Shown: piece by piece, positions 19,984 to 30,515 of the stretch
Layout of the letters: each line of letters starts with the position of its first letter
Numbering within the stretch: position 1 is the first letter of the stretch
Origin: Stutzerimonas stutzeri
GTDB lineage: Bacteria > Pseudomonadota > Gammaproteobacteria > Pseudomonadales > Pseudomonadaceae
Assembly (NCBI GenBank): GCA_019056435.1
Contig: CP077641.1
Span: 2,046,001-2,110,000, forward strand
DNA length: 64,000 nt
Direction: 5' to 3'
Notes under the pieces: model-generated
What the model saw: the letters and a program-made list of their open reading frames with translations, nothing else
What the model was told of the DNA's origin: nothing
The model's database searches: none
Program-made: the position numbers and the translations under genes

Positions 19984-21240
19984 ATGTACCCTACCGTCCA
20001 GCTACTGTCGGCGAGTCGCCAGAACCTACGCCTGCTCACCCTGATCCGTGTGCTCGTGCTTGCCGCTCAGGCCGGCGCGGTGGGTATCGCCTACGCCAGT
20101 CAGATGGTTGCGTTGCCCTGGCTGAACCTCGGCATCACGCTGGTGATTTCGGCCACCATCTGCCTGGCGACCGCGTTGCGCCTACGCGGCCCCTGGCCGG
20201 TGACGCACCTCGAATATGCCGTGCAGCTGGGCGCGGACCTGCTGATCCACAGTGCGCTGCTGTATTACTCCGGCGGTTCGACCAACCCCTTCGTGTCCTA
20301 CTACCTGGTGCCGTTGACCATCGCGGCGGCCACCTTGCCGTGGCTGTATTCGGTCGTCTTGTCCGGGCTCGCGCTGGCGGGCTACACGCTGATGCTGGTC
20401 TGGTATGACCCGGTGATCGCGCCGCCCGTGGAGCGCACCACCATGCTGGTCTACGGCATGTGGCTGAGCTTCGCGCTGGCGGCCGCGCTGATCACCTTCT
20501 TCGTATCGCGGATGGCCGAGCAGCTGCGGCGCCAGGAGGAGTTCCAGTCCCAGCGCCGCGAAGAGAGCATGCGCGATCAGCAATTGCTGGCCGTCGCCAC
20601 CCAGGCGGCTGGCGCCGCGCACGAGTTGGGCACGCCCTTGGCGACCATGAGCGTGCTGCTCAAGGAGCTGCGACAGGACTACAAGGAGCCTGCGCAACTG
20701 AGCGAGGATCTGGCTCTGCTTCAGTCGCAGGTCCAGTTGTGCAAGGACAGCCTGCGCCAGCTGGTCCGCGCGGCCGAGGCCGACCGCCGCCAGGCGATCG
20801 TCGAGCAGACGGCCCGCGAGTGGGTCGAGTCGGTCCTGCAACGCTGGCACCTGATGCACCCCGAAGCGACCTATCGCTTCCAGTGCCTGGGCAAGGGCAC
20901 GCCACCACGCCTGATGCCATCGGCCGACCTTGGCCAATCTCTGTTGAATCTCTTGAACAACGCCACCGACGCCAGCCCCGACAACCTGGACATCCGCCTG
21001 GACTGGGATGCGCAGTGGATCAAGCTGACCATTCGCGACCACGGCGCCGGTGTACCCCTGGCCATCGCCGAGCAGATCGGCCGGCCGTTCATCACCACCA
21101 AGGGCAAGGGATTCGGGCTCGGGCTGTTTCTCAGCCAGGCCAGCGTGACCCGTGCCGGCGGTACGGTGAAGCTCTACAATCACGAGGATGGCGGTACCTT
21201 GACCGAGCTGCGCCTGCCGCACGGCTCGGTGCGGGCCTGA
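19984..21240 (+). CDS. roxS: RegB/PrrB/RoxS-type redox sensor histidine kinase
   Basis: Membrane sensor kinase of 418 aa that responds to the respiratory or quinone redox state. Six hydrophobic segments cover residues 20-175. The family quinone-site motif GGSTNPFVSYY is at 97-107 and the H-box AGAAHELGTPLATM places the phospho-His at residue 213. The redox-active cysteine of RegB proteins has a counterpart at C253 (QVQLCKDSLRQL). N and G boxes (LLNNATDASP, GLGLFLSQA) complete the kinase. ATG 19984 starts the conserved N-terminus. It is followed 34 bases later by its response regulator. In pseudomonads the pair controls terminal oxidases and cyanide or redox responses. Confidence 0.9.
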   Translation: MYPTVQLLSASRQNLRLLTLIRVLVLAAQAGAVGIAYASQMVALPWLNLGITLVISATICLATALRLRGPWPVTHLEYAVQLGADLLIHSALLYYSGGSTNPFVSYYLVPLTIAAATLPWLYSVVLSGLALAGYTLMLVWYDPVIAPPVERTTMLVYGMWLSFALAAALITFFVSRMAEQLRRQEEFQSQRREESMRDQQLLAVATQAAGAAHELGTPLATMSVLLKELRQDYKEPAQLSEDLALLQSQVQLCKDSLRQLVRAAEADRRQAIVEQTAREWVESVLQRWHLMHPEATYRFQCLGKGTPPRLMPSADLGQSLLNLLNNATDASPDNLDIRLDWDAQWIKLTIRDHGAGVPLAIAEQIGRPFITTKGKGFGLGLFLSQASVTRAGGTVKLYNHEDGGTLTELRLPHGSVRA

Positions 21241-21274
21241 ACCCTGAGGTGACAACTATGCGAGGAAAGCGGAC

Positions 21275-21835
21275 ATGACCGAAGAGTTGCAGCACGAAGG
21301 CGAAGATCAGCCCCATCTGCTGCTGGTCGATGACGACCCGACGTTTACCCGTGTCATGGCGCGGGCGATGAGTCGTCGTGGCCTGCATGTCAGCATCGCC
21401 GGCTCGGCCGAGGAAGGCCTGGAAATGGCGAAGCAGGACCTGCCGGACTACGCCGTACTGGACCTGAAGATGGAAGGTGACTCCGGGCTGGTGCTGCTGC
21501 CCAAGTTGCTCGAGCTGGACCCGGAGATGAAGGTGTTGATCCTTACCGGCTATTCCAGCATCGCGACCGCCGTCGAGGCCATCAAGCGAGGTGCCTGCAA
21601 CTACCTGTGCAAACCGGCCGATGCGGATGACGTGCTCGCGGCGTTGCTGTCCAAGCACGCCGACCTCGATACCCTGGTGCCGGAGAACCCGATGTCGGTG
21701 GACCGGCTGCAATGGGAGCACATCCAGCGCGTGCTGGCCGAGCACGACGGCAACATCTCCGCGACCGCCCGGGCGCTCGGCATGCACCGACGCACCCTGC
21801 AACGCAAACTGCAGAAGCGTCCGGTCAGGCGGTAG
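21275..21835 (+). CDS. roxR: RegA/PrrA/RoxR-type response regulator
   Basis: DNA-binding partner of the preceding kinase, 186 aa. The receiver domain has LLLVDDDP at the N-terminus, the phospho-Asp at residue 63 (YAVLDLKMEG), the conserved Thr in LILTGYSS and Lys in LCKPADADD. A short linker leads to a C-terminal Fis-type helix-turn-helix (GNISATARALGMHRRTLQRKL). Size and arrangement are those of the RegA family. The gene is intact and ends 100 bases before a heptamer repeat. Confidence 0.92.
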   Translation: MTEELQHEGEDQPHLLLVDDDPTFTRVMARAMSRRGLHVSIAGSAEEGLEMAKQDLPDYAVLDLKMEGDSGLVLLPKLLELDPEMKVLILTGYSSIATAVEAIKRGACNYLCKPADADDVLAALLSKHADLDTLVPENPMSVDRLQWEHIQRVLAEHDGNISATARALGMHRRTLQRKLQKRPVRR

Positions 21836-21936
21836 TCGCGCAGCCGAGGCGGGAAGCGAGAAGGTTCGGCTCTTGGCCATGAATCAGCGTGCGCGACCGT
21901 GCCTGCCGGTTGACGCGAAGACCGCGGGCTAGAAGA

Positions 21937-22006
21937 CTTCCAGCTTCCAGCTTCCAGCTTCCAGCTTCCAGCTTCCAGCTTCCAGCTTCCAGCTTCCAGC
22001 TTCCAG
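21937..22006 (+). repeat. Perfect tandem repeat, 10 x CTTCCAG
   Basis: Ten uninterrupted copies of the 7-base unit CTTCCAG end 21 bases before the ATG of the AEC transporter gene. The unit is not a multiple of three, and no obvious ribosome site lies between the array and the ATG. Arrays of this kind change copy number by slippage, so spacing upstream of the gene could vary between cells. Confidence 0.95.
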
Positions 22007-22027
22007 CTCCAACATCGGTCGTTTTTC

Positions 22028-22969
22028 ATGCTCCCCTTGGTTTTGCAGACGCTGAGCGTCACCGCTCCGGTCTTCGTCATGCTGTTCATCGGCGTGCTGT
22101 TGGTGCGCTTGCGCTGGATCGACGGCGCCTTCATCCATACGGCATCGACCCTGGTGTTCAAGGCGACGATGCCAACGCTGCTGTTCCTGTCGGTCATCAA
22201 GGCCGACCTCGATGTGGCCTTGCAGCCGAGGCTCCTGATCTATTACATCCTGGCGACCGTGGCGGGGTTTCTGTTGGCGTGGGCGTGGGCGATCTGGCGG
22301 TGCCCATGGGCGGATCGGGGTGTTTATGTGCAGGGCGCGTTTCGCGGAAACAACGGGGTGGTTGGGTTGGCGCTGGCGACCAGCCTCTATGGCGATTACG
22401 GGCTCTCGCTGGGCGGTGTCCTCGCCGGCCTGGTCATTCTGCTCTACAACAGCCTGTCGGCCGTGGTGCTGGCCATCTACAGCCCGGACGGCCGTGCCGA
22501 TGCGGGTGACATCATTCGCAGCATCCTACGCAACCCGCTGGTCATCGGGGTGACGTCGGCCATCCCCTTCGCCTATTGGCAGGTTCCGTTGCCGGAATGG
22601 TTGATGACTTCCGGGGAGTATTTCGCCCAGTTGACCTTGCCGTTGGCGCTGATCTGCATCGGCGGCACGCTGACGGTTTCGGTCCTGCGCGAGAGCAGCA
22701 GCCTGGCGATGAGCTCGAGCCTGATGAAGATGGTCTGGTTTCCGCTACTGGCGACGCTAGGGGCCTGGTTGTGCGGGTTCCGGGGCGCCGAACTGGGCAT
22801 CCTGTTCCTGTACTTCGGCTGCCCCACTGCTGCATCCAGCTTCGTCATGGCGCGTGCGGTCAATTCCAATCACCAGCTGGCGGCGACCATCATCGTCATC
22901 ACCACGCTGGGCGCGGCGCTGACCATCAACGTCGGGCTCTTCCTGCTGCACTGGCTGGGCTGGATCTGA
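22028..22969 (+). CDS. AEC (auxin efflux carrier) family transporter
   Basis: Inner-membrane transporter of 313 aa with about ten hydrophobic helices arranged as two five-helix halves. Family motifs include APVFVMLFIGVLLVRLRWID at the N-terminus, GAFRGNNGVVGLALA in the first half and LPLALICIGGTLTVSVLRE in the second. AEC proteins export or import small organic acids (for example malate/malonate); the substrate here cannot be assigned. The array of heptamers directly upstream and the absence of a clear ribosome site make its expression signal unusual. It is convergent with the antiporter gene seven bases away. Confidence 0.85.
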   Translation: MLPLVLQTLSVTAPVFVMLFIGVLLVRLRWIDGAFIHTASTLVFKATMPTLLFLSVIKADLDVALQPRLLIYYILATVAGFLLAWAWAIWRCPWADRGVYVQGAFRGNNGVVGLALATSLYGDYGLSLGGVLAGLVILLYNSLSAVVLAIYSPDGRADAGDIIRSILRNPLVIGVTSAIPFAYWQVPLPEWLMTSGEYFAQLTLPLALICIGGTLTVSVLRESSSLAMSSSLMKMVWFPLLATLGAWLCGFRGAELGILFLYFGCPTAASSFVMARAVNSNHQLAATIIVITTLGAALTINVGLFLLHWLGWI

Positions 22970-22976
22970 CCGCCAC

Positions 22977-24074
22977 TCAGTGGCGCTGTGCCTTCCAGGC
23001 ACGACCGGCGATAATCGCCAGTGTCACGGCGGTCAGCGGCAGCGCGTAGCCGATCATCGCATCACCGAAGGCATCGGCCGAGGGGCGGCCAGTGCTCACC
23101 ATCACCAGGTAGACGGTATAGGCGACGTAGTACGCCAGGAACAGTAGGCCTTCCCAGCGGTTGATGGCGTAACCGGTAAAGAAGATCGGCAGGCAGGCGA
23201 GCGCAACCGCGATCATCACCGGGAAGTCGAAGGCCAGCGCATTGGCGGCTACGGCGATGGCCTGCGGCGAAACCAGCGAGGCGAGGCCCAGCACGCAGAA
23301 CAGGTTGAAGATGTTGCTGCCGACGATGTTGCCCACGGCAATGTCCCGCTCACCCCGGATGGCCGCCAGGATCGAGGTGGCCAGCTCCGGCAGGGAGGTG
23401 CCGACCGCAATGACCGTCAGGCCGATGACCAGTTCGGACAGGCCCAGCGCACGGGCCAGGGATACCGCGCCTTCGACGAGAAAATGCGAACCACCCACCA
23501 GCAGTGCCAGCCCGACAATGACCAGCGCGGCGTTGATCAAGGTGGCATAGGGCTTGGGCTGGCCTTCCAGGCCGTACTCCTTGGCGAACTCGTCCTCGGT
23601 GTCACCGCCGCCGGCTGCGGCGGCGCGTCGGCTGCTGACGATCAGAAACGCGGTGTAGCCGAGCACACCGGCAAACAGGAGCGCCCCGTCGAGGCGGCTC
23701 AGCGAGCCGTCCCAGGCCAGGGCGTAGGTGACCAGGCTGGCACCGATCATCAACGGCACGTCCAGACGGATCAGCTGACGCGAAACCACCAGCGGAGCGA
23801 TCAGCGCGGTCAAACCCAGGATCAGCAAGACGTTGGCGATGTTGCTGCCCAGCACGTTGCCGATCGCGATGTCGCCGCTGCCGTTCAACGAGGCCTGAAC
23901 GCTGACGGCTGTCTCCGGTGCACTGGTACCGAATGCCACGACCGTGAGCCCGATGATCAAGGGCGGAATGCCAAACTGTGCGGCCAACTTGGCGGCACCG
24001 CGCACCAGCACCTCGGCGCCAGCCACCAGCAGTACCAGGCCGGCGATCAAATAGACAAACGTCATCAGGGTCAC
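22977..24074 (-). CDS. Calcium/sodium antiporter (CaCA, YrbG-like), copy 1
   Basis: Inner-membrane cation antiporter of 365 aa. The two inverted alpha-repeats of the CaCA family are plain: VVAFGTSAPETAVS with GNVLGSNIANVLL in the first half and VIAVGTSLPELATS with GNIVGSNIFNLFC in the second. The acidic residues in GTSAPE and GTSLPE form the ion site. The middle loop (residues about 150-170) is acidic and soluble. It lies 31 bases downstream of a closely similar paralogue on the same strand, probably a tandem duplication. Confidence 0.88.
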   Translation of the reverse strand: MTLMTFVYLIAGLVLLVAGAEVLVRGAAKLAAQFGIPPLIIGLTVVAFGTSAPETAVSVQASLNGSGDIAIGNVLGSNIANVLLILGLTALIAPLVVSRQLIRLDVPLMIGASLVTYALAWDGSLSRLDGALLFAGVLGYTAFLIVSSRRAAAAGGGDTEDEFAKEYGLEGQPKPYATLINAALVIVGLALLVGGSHFLVEGAVSLARALGLSELVIGLTVIAVGTSLPELATSILAAIRGERDIAVGNIVGSNIFNLFCVLGLASLVSPQAIAVAANALAFDFPVMIAVALACLPIFFTGYAINRWEGLLFLAYYVAYTVYLVMVSTGRPSADAFGDAMIGYALPLTAVTLAIIAGRAWKAQRH

Positions 24075-24105
24075 GAAGGGCTTCTCCGGAGAGGGACGGA
24101 ATGGC

Positions 24106-25192
24106 TTAGCGCTGGAGCTTCCAGGCGCGCAGAAAGATCACGAAAAGCGTGATGGCGGTCAAGGGCAATACGTACCAAGTCATTGCATGGCGCAGCAGGC
24201 TGATCGCGGGCAGTCCGGTCGAGAACATCACCAGGTAGAGGGTATAGGCGCCGTAATAGCCGAAGAACAGCAGGCCCTCCCAGCGATTGATGCGATAGCC
24301 GGAAAAGAAGATCGGCAGGCAGGCGATGAACACCGCCAGCATCACCGGCAGGTCGAAGGCCAGGGCGTTGGGTGAAATGGACAACCCGTCGGCGGAGACC
24401 ACCGCGCCGGCCCCGAGCACGAGGAGCAGGTTGAAGATGCAACTGCCGACCACGTTGCCCACCGCGATGTCACGTTCGCCTCGGTAGACCGCCAGGAGCG
24501 AGGTCGCGAGTTCAGGCATCGAAGTACCGACCGCGATGACGGTCAGGCCGATGACCAGTTCCGACAGCCCGAGTGCACGGGCCAGGGCCACTGCGCCTTC
24601 GATCAGCAGGTTCGAGCCCAGCACCAGCAGGCCCAGCCCCAGCACGATCAGCAGCAGTTGCACCAACCAGCCGAACGGGCGGCTGTTGTCCTCGACGGGT
24701 GGGGCCTCCACCGCCTCCAGCGTGGCGGCGAGCTTCCTGTCCCGCTTGCTCAGGATGATCAGAAACAGCGTATAGAGCAGGAGAAACGCCAGCAGCACCA
24801 TGCCGTCCAGGCGGCTGACGCTGCCGTTCCAGGCAAGCAGGAAGGTCAGGACGCCGGCACCGATCATCACCGGCACGTCCAGCCGCACCAGCTGACGGGA
24901 CACCAGCAGCGGCGCCACCAGCGCGGAGAGACCGAGGATCAGCAGGATGTTGGCGATGTTGCTGCCAATGACGTTGCCGACCGCGATGTCGCCGCTGCCT
25001 TCGAGAGACGCCTGGATGCTGACCGCGGTCTCCGCGCGCGCTGGTACCGAAGGCGACGACGGTCAAGCCGATGATGAGTGGCGATACCCCGAATCGGGCT
25101 GCAAGGTTCGACGCGCCGCGCACCAGGGCTTCGGCTCCTGCCACCAGCAGTACCAGGCCGGCAATCAGGTAGGCGAACGTCAGCAGGGTCAT
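24106..25192 (-). CDS. Calcium/sodium antiporter (CaCA, YrbG-like), copy 2 (frameshift as sequenced)
   Basis: Paralogue of the adjacent antiporter, beginning MTLLTFAYLIAGLVLLVAGAE. The first alpha-repeat breaks inside GTSAPE: the plus strand at 25031-25041 (tccgcgcgcgc) carries one base too many. Removing it restores GTSAPETAVSIQAS and the GNVIGSN motif, after which the downstream frame (LLVSRQLVRLDVPVMIGA to RAWKLQR) continues. The second repeat GTSMPELATS and GNVVGSCIFN are intact. About 362 aa after correction. The loop between halves differs most from copy 1. Confidence 0.83.
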
Positions 25193-25225
25193 CGGGGCTC
25201 CTTGTGATGAGGTTGGTGTGGCGGG

Positions 25226-25606
25226 TCAGTCGAGCGTTTCGATCTTGACCGGGGCCACGCCGTCTTCCAGCAGGTCGATCCGGTTCGCGGCAACCCGGGA
25301 CAGATCGATGATCCGCCCCGGCTTGTAGGGCCCGCGATCATTGATGCGCACGGTCACCTGCTTGCCGTTGTCCAGGTTGGTCACCTGTACGCGGGTGTCG
25401 AATGGCAGCGTCTTGTGCGCCGCGACCAGTTCGTTCTGGTTGAAGGTTTCGCCGCTGGCCGTTTCCTCACCGTGGAAGCTGCGCGCGTAATACGAGGCCT
25501 TGCCCTGTTGGGTCAGGCTGCTCTCGGTGGCGTCCGCCTCCGGCGAGTCCATGCAGCCAGAGACCAGCGCCAGCAGCATCGGAGCGATCAGCAATCGGTT
25601 TCGCAT
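25226..25606 (-). CDS. Small RlpA-like double-psi beta-barrel lipoprotein
   Basis: Predicted outer-membrane or periplasmic lipoprotein of 126 aa. The lipobox is LVSGC (Cys 18). The rest is one RlpA double-psi beta-barrel: GKASYYARSFHGEETASGE, LPFDTRVQVTNLDNGK and VRINDRGPY followed by RIIDLSRVAA, the segments that line the active cleft in RlpA-type lytic transglycosylases. It lacks the SPOR domain of full-length RlpA, so septal targeting is not expected. It lies downstream of gatB on the same strand. Confidence 0.85.
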   Translation of the reverse strand: MRNRLLIAPMLLALVSGCMDSPEADATESSLTQQGKASYYARSFHGEETASGETFNQNELVAAHKTLPFDTRVQVTNLDNGKQVTVRINDRGPYKPGRIIDLSRVAANRIDLLEDGVAPVKIETLD

Positions 25607-25728
25607 GGCTCAGATCCTTCCTGACAGGTCAGGCAGGGTGGTTGGCTTAAGGTTCGCAGTATTCGAACCTTTCACCCCGCAGCCGTTCCCGGGTGCCCGA
25701 TCACTGGCACCCGGGACGGCGTCGTGGC

Positions 25729-27174
25729 TCAGCCTTCGAGCTTGCTCTTGAGCAGTTGGTTGACCTGCGCCGGGTTGGCCTTGCCCTTGGACGCCTTCAT
25801 CGCCTGGCCGACGAAGAAGCCGAACATCTTGCCGCGCTTGGCTTCGTCGCTGGCGCGGTACTGCTCGACCTGCTCGGCATTGGCGGCCAGCACTTCGTCG
25901 AGCATCTTTTCGATCGCACCAGCGTCTGTGACCTGCTTGAGGCCCTTCTTCTCGATGATTGCGTCGGCCGAACCTTCACCGGCGGCCATGGCCTCGAAGA
26001 CCATCTTCGCGATCTTGCCGCTGATGGTGTTGTCCTTGATGCGCAGGATCATGCCGCCCAGCTGCTCGGCGGAAACCGGTGACTTTTCGATGTCCAGGCC
26101 TTCCTTGTTGAGCAGGCTGGACAGCTCGCCCATCACCCAGTTGGCCGCCAGTTTGGCATCGCCGCAGGTGGCGTTGACCTGTTCGAAGTAGTCGGCCATC
26201 TCGCGGCTGGCCGACAGCACGCTGGCGTCGTAGGCGGACAGACCGAAGTCACGCTCGAAACGCTCGCGCTTCTGGCCGGGCAGCTCCGGCAGGCTGGCGC
26301 GCACTTCGTCGAGGAAGCTTTGCTCGATCACCACCGGCAGCAGGTCAGGGCAGGGGAAGTAGCGGTAGTCGTTGGCTTCTTCCTTGCTGCGCATGGCTTT
26401 AGTTTGGTCGGTGTTCGGGTCGTACAGGCGGGTTTCCTGCACCACCGTGCCACCGTCCTCGATCAGCTCGATCTGGCGCCGCACCTCGTGGTTGATCGCT
26501 TTTTCGATGAAGCGGAAGGAGTTGACGTTCTTGATCTCGGCGCGGGTGCCGAAGGCTTCCTGGCCTTTCGGGCGTACCGACACGTTGCAGTCGCAGCGCA
26601 ACGAGCCTTCGGCCATGTTGCCGTCGCAGATGCCGAGGTAGCGCACCAGGGCGTGGATCGCCTTCACATAGGCGACGGCCTCCTTGGCGCTGCGGATGTC
26701 CGGCTCGGAGACGATCTCCAGGAGCGGCGTGCCGGCACGGTTCAGGTCGATACCGCTCATGCCGTGGAAGTCTTCATGCAGGCTCTTGCCGGCGTCCTCT
26801 TCCAGGTGCGCGCGGGTGATGCCGATGCGGCGCGTGGTGCCGTCTTCCAGGGTGATGTCCAGGTGGCCCTTGCCCACGATGGGGTGATCCATCTGGCTGG
26901 TCTGGTAGCCCTTGGGCAGGTCGGGGTAGAAGTAGTTCTTGCGGGCGAAGACGTTCTTCTCGGCGATCTCGGCGTCAATGGCCAGGCCGAACTTGCAGGC
27001 CATGCGCACGGCCTCGGCGTTGAGCACCGGCAGGGTGCCGGGCATGCCGAGGTCGACCAGGCTGGCCTGGGTGTTGGGCTCGGCGCCGAAGGTGGTGGCG
27101 CTGCCGGAAAAGATCTTCGACTGGGTGCTGAGCTGTGCGTGGATTTCCAGCCCGATCACGGTTTCCCATTGCAT
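25729..27174 (-). CDS. gatB: Asp-tRNA(Asn)/Glu-tRNA(Gln) amidotransferase subunit B
   Basis: Subunit of GatCAB, which converts misacylated Glu-tRNA(Gln) and/or Asp-tRNA(Asn) using ammonia from GatA. The 481-aa protein opens [17 protein letters not shown] and carries [11 protein letters not shown]-type Pro-Lys-Gly (here [19 protein letters not shown]), [15 protein letters not shown] and the C-terminal YqeY-like tRNA-binding tail (from about residue 330). ATG 27174 was chosen for the conserved N-terminus and a GAGGAG site; upstream residues of the longer frame are not conserved. It is the third gene of gatC-gatA-gatB. Confidence 0.95.
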   Translation of the reverse strand: MQWETVIGLEIHAQLSTQSKIFSGSATTFGAEPNTQASLVDLGMPGTLPVLNAEAVRMACKFGLAIDAEIAEKNVFARKNYFYPDLPKGYQTSQMDHPIVGKGHLDITLEDGTTRRIGITRAHLEEDAGKSLHEDFHGMSGIDLNRAGTPLLEIVSEPDIRSAKEAVAYVKAIHALVRYLGICDGNMAEGSLRCDCNVSVRPKGQEAFGTRAEIKNVNSFRFIEKAINHEVRRQIELIEDGGTVVQETRLYDPNTDQTKAMRSKEEANDYRYFPCPDLLPVVIEQSFLDEVRASLPELPGQKRERFERDFGLSAYDASVLSASREMADYFEQVNATCGDAKLAANWVMGELSSLLNKEGLDIEKSPVSAEQLGGMILRIKDNTISGKIAKMVFEAMAAGEGSADAIIEKKGLKQVTDAGAIEKMLDEVLAANAEQVEQYRASDEAKRGKMFGFFVGQAMKASKGKANPAQVNQLLKSKLEG

Positions 27175-27187
27175 CTGTTCGATCTCC

Positions 27188-28639
27188 TCAGAATCCAGCC
27201 GGGGCGCGCAGGTGCCAGTCGGTGACCTGCTGGTACTGGTGCGCAACGTTGAGCAGGCGGCCTTCCTGGAAATAGGGCGCCAGCAGTTGCACGCCCACTG
27301 GCAGACCGTCGATAAAGCCGGCCGGCATCGACAGGCCAGGGATGCCCGCCAGGTTGGCGGTGATGGTGTAGATGTCCTCGAGGTAGGCCGAGACCGGATC
27401 GGCGTTCTTCTCGCCCAGCTTCCAGGCCAGGTTCGGCGTGGTCGGGCCGAGGATCAGATCGACCTCCTCGAAGGCGCTGACGAAGTCGTTCTTGATCAGC
27501 CGGCGAATGCGCTGTGCTTTCAGGTAATAGGCATCGTAGTAGCCGGCCGAGAGCGCGTAGGTACCGACCATGATGCGCCGCTTGACCTCGTCACCGAAGC
27601 CTTCGGCGCGCGAGCGCTTGTAGAGGTCGGTGAGGTCGACGGGGTCCGCGCAGCGATAGCCGAAGCGCACGCCGTCGAAACGCGACAGGTTGGAGCTGGC
27701 TTCGGCGGGCGCAATGACGTAGTAGGACGGAATCGCATGCTGAGTGTTCGGCAGGCTGATTTCCTTGACCGTGGCACCAAGCGCCTTCAGCTCCTCGACG
27801 ACAGTCATCATCGCGTCGGCGATCTTCGGGTCGAGGCCGGCGCCGAAGTATTCCTTCGGCAAACCGATGCGCAAGCCGGTCAATGGCTGGCCGAGCGCGG
27901 CGAGGTAATCGTCGACGGGCTGATCGACACTGGTCGAATCCTTCGGGTCGAAACCGGCCATGGCCGAGAGCATCAGCGCACAATCCTCGGCGGTGCGCGC
28001 CAGCGGGCCGCCCTGGTCGAGGCTCGAGGCGTAGGCGATCATGCCCCAACGCGAAACGCGGCCGTAGGTCGGCTTGAGGCCGGTGAGGTTGGTCAGTGCA
28101 GCTGGCTGGCGGATCGAGCCGCCGGTGTCGGTGCCGGTGGCCGCGGGCAACAGACGCGCCGCGATGGCCGCCGCGGAGCCGCCGGAGGAGCCGCCGGGGA
28201 CGCGGGACAGGTCCCAGGGATTCTTCACCGGGCCGTAGTAGCTCGACTCGTTGGCCGAGCCCATGGCGAACTCGTCCATGTTCAGCTTGCCCAGCGACAC
28301 GGCACCGGCCTGGGCGAGGCGCTCGACGACCGTGGCGTCGTAGGGTGATTTGAAGGCATCGAGGATTCGTGAGCCGCAGCTGGTCCGAATACCCTGGGTG
28401 CAGAACAGGTCCTTGTGACCGATTGGCGCACCAAGCAGCGCACCGCTCTCGCCCTTCGCGCGGCGTGCATCGGCCGCTTTCGCCTGGTCCAGTGCCTGCT
28501 GCTCGGTAACGGTGATGAAGCTGTTCAGCTGCGGATCGAGCTGCTGGATGCGCGCCAGCAGCGCACGGGTGAGTTCCTCGGCCGAGAATTGCTTGTCGGC
28601 CAGCGCTCGGGCGATCTCGGCAAGAGTCAATTGATGCAT
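27188..28639 (-). CDS. gatA: Asp-tRNA(Asn)/Glu-tRNA(Gln) amidotransferase subunit A
   Basis: Glutaminase subunit, an amidase-signature enzyme of 483 aa. The catalytic Ser-cisSer-Lys set is visible as [12 protein letters not shown] (Lys near residue 77), [15 protein letters not shown] (Ser) and [13 protein letters not shown] (nucleophile Ser). ATG 28639 has GAAGGA seven bases upstream. An alternative start at 28654 overlaps the gatC stop and would add five residues. Confidence 0.95.
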   Translation of the reverse strand: MHQLTLAEIARALADKQFSAEELTRALLARIQQLDPQLNSFITVTEQQALDQAKAADARRAKGESGALLGAPIGHKDLFCTQGIRTSCGSRILDAFKSPYDATVVERLAQAGAVSLGKLNMDEFAMGSANESSYYGPVKNPWDLSRVPGGSSGGSAAAIAARLLPAATGTDTGGSIRQPAALTNLTGLKPTYGRVSRWGMIAYASSLDQGGPLARTAEDCALMLSAMAGFDPKDSTSVDQPVDDYLAALGQPLTGLRIGLPKEYFGAGLDPKIADAMMTVVEELKALGATVKEISLPNTQHAIPSYYVIAPAEASSNLSRFDGVRFGYRCADPVDLTDLYKRSRAEGFGDEVKRRIMVGTYALSAGYYDAYYLKAQRIRRLIKNDFVSAFEEVDLILGPTTPNLAWKLGEKNADPVSAYLEDIYTITANLAGIPGLSMPAGFIDGLPVGVQLLAPYFQEGRLLNVAHQYQQVTDWHLRAPAGF

Positions 28640-28653
28640 GTCGGCGTCCTTCA

Positions 28654-30293
<1,640 letters not shown>

Positions 30294-30440
30294 TCCACGG
30301 GCGGCCGGGCCGTCGAAGCCGCGGTGCGTTGGGGCGAGGCGGCTGCAACCCGTCCGCTCACAGCTTCTGGACCATGCGCTTACGACCGTCTCGCCGGTCA
30401 CCTCCGGCCGGCCTGCAGAGGGTCTGGCCAGTTTCAAGTG

Positions 30441-30477
30441 ACAAGCCGAACCCTGGCTCGCCCTGTGTTCGGCTTGT
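30441..30477 (+). terminator. Hairpin between mreB and mreC, possible attenuator
   Basis: Eleven-bp perfect stem ACAAGCCGAAC / GTTCGGCTTGT with a 15-nt loop, followed by CTCGTTCAGTTTG. The T content is modest, so it may act as a partial terminator or an mRNA processing/stability element that lets mreB be expressed above mreCD. It ends about 40 bases before the probable mreC start. Confidence 0.5.
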
Positions 30478-30515
30478 CTCGTTCAGTTTGAAGCCTGCAG
30501 TGCGAGGATTCGCTC

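Noticed and set aside
21937-22006. CRISPR-like array
   Set aside because: Units are 7 bases with no spacers; it is a simple tandem repeat. No cas gene is present anywhere in the window.
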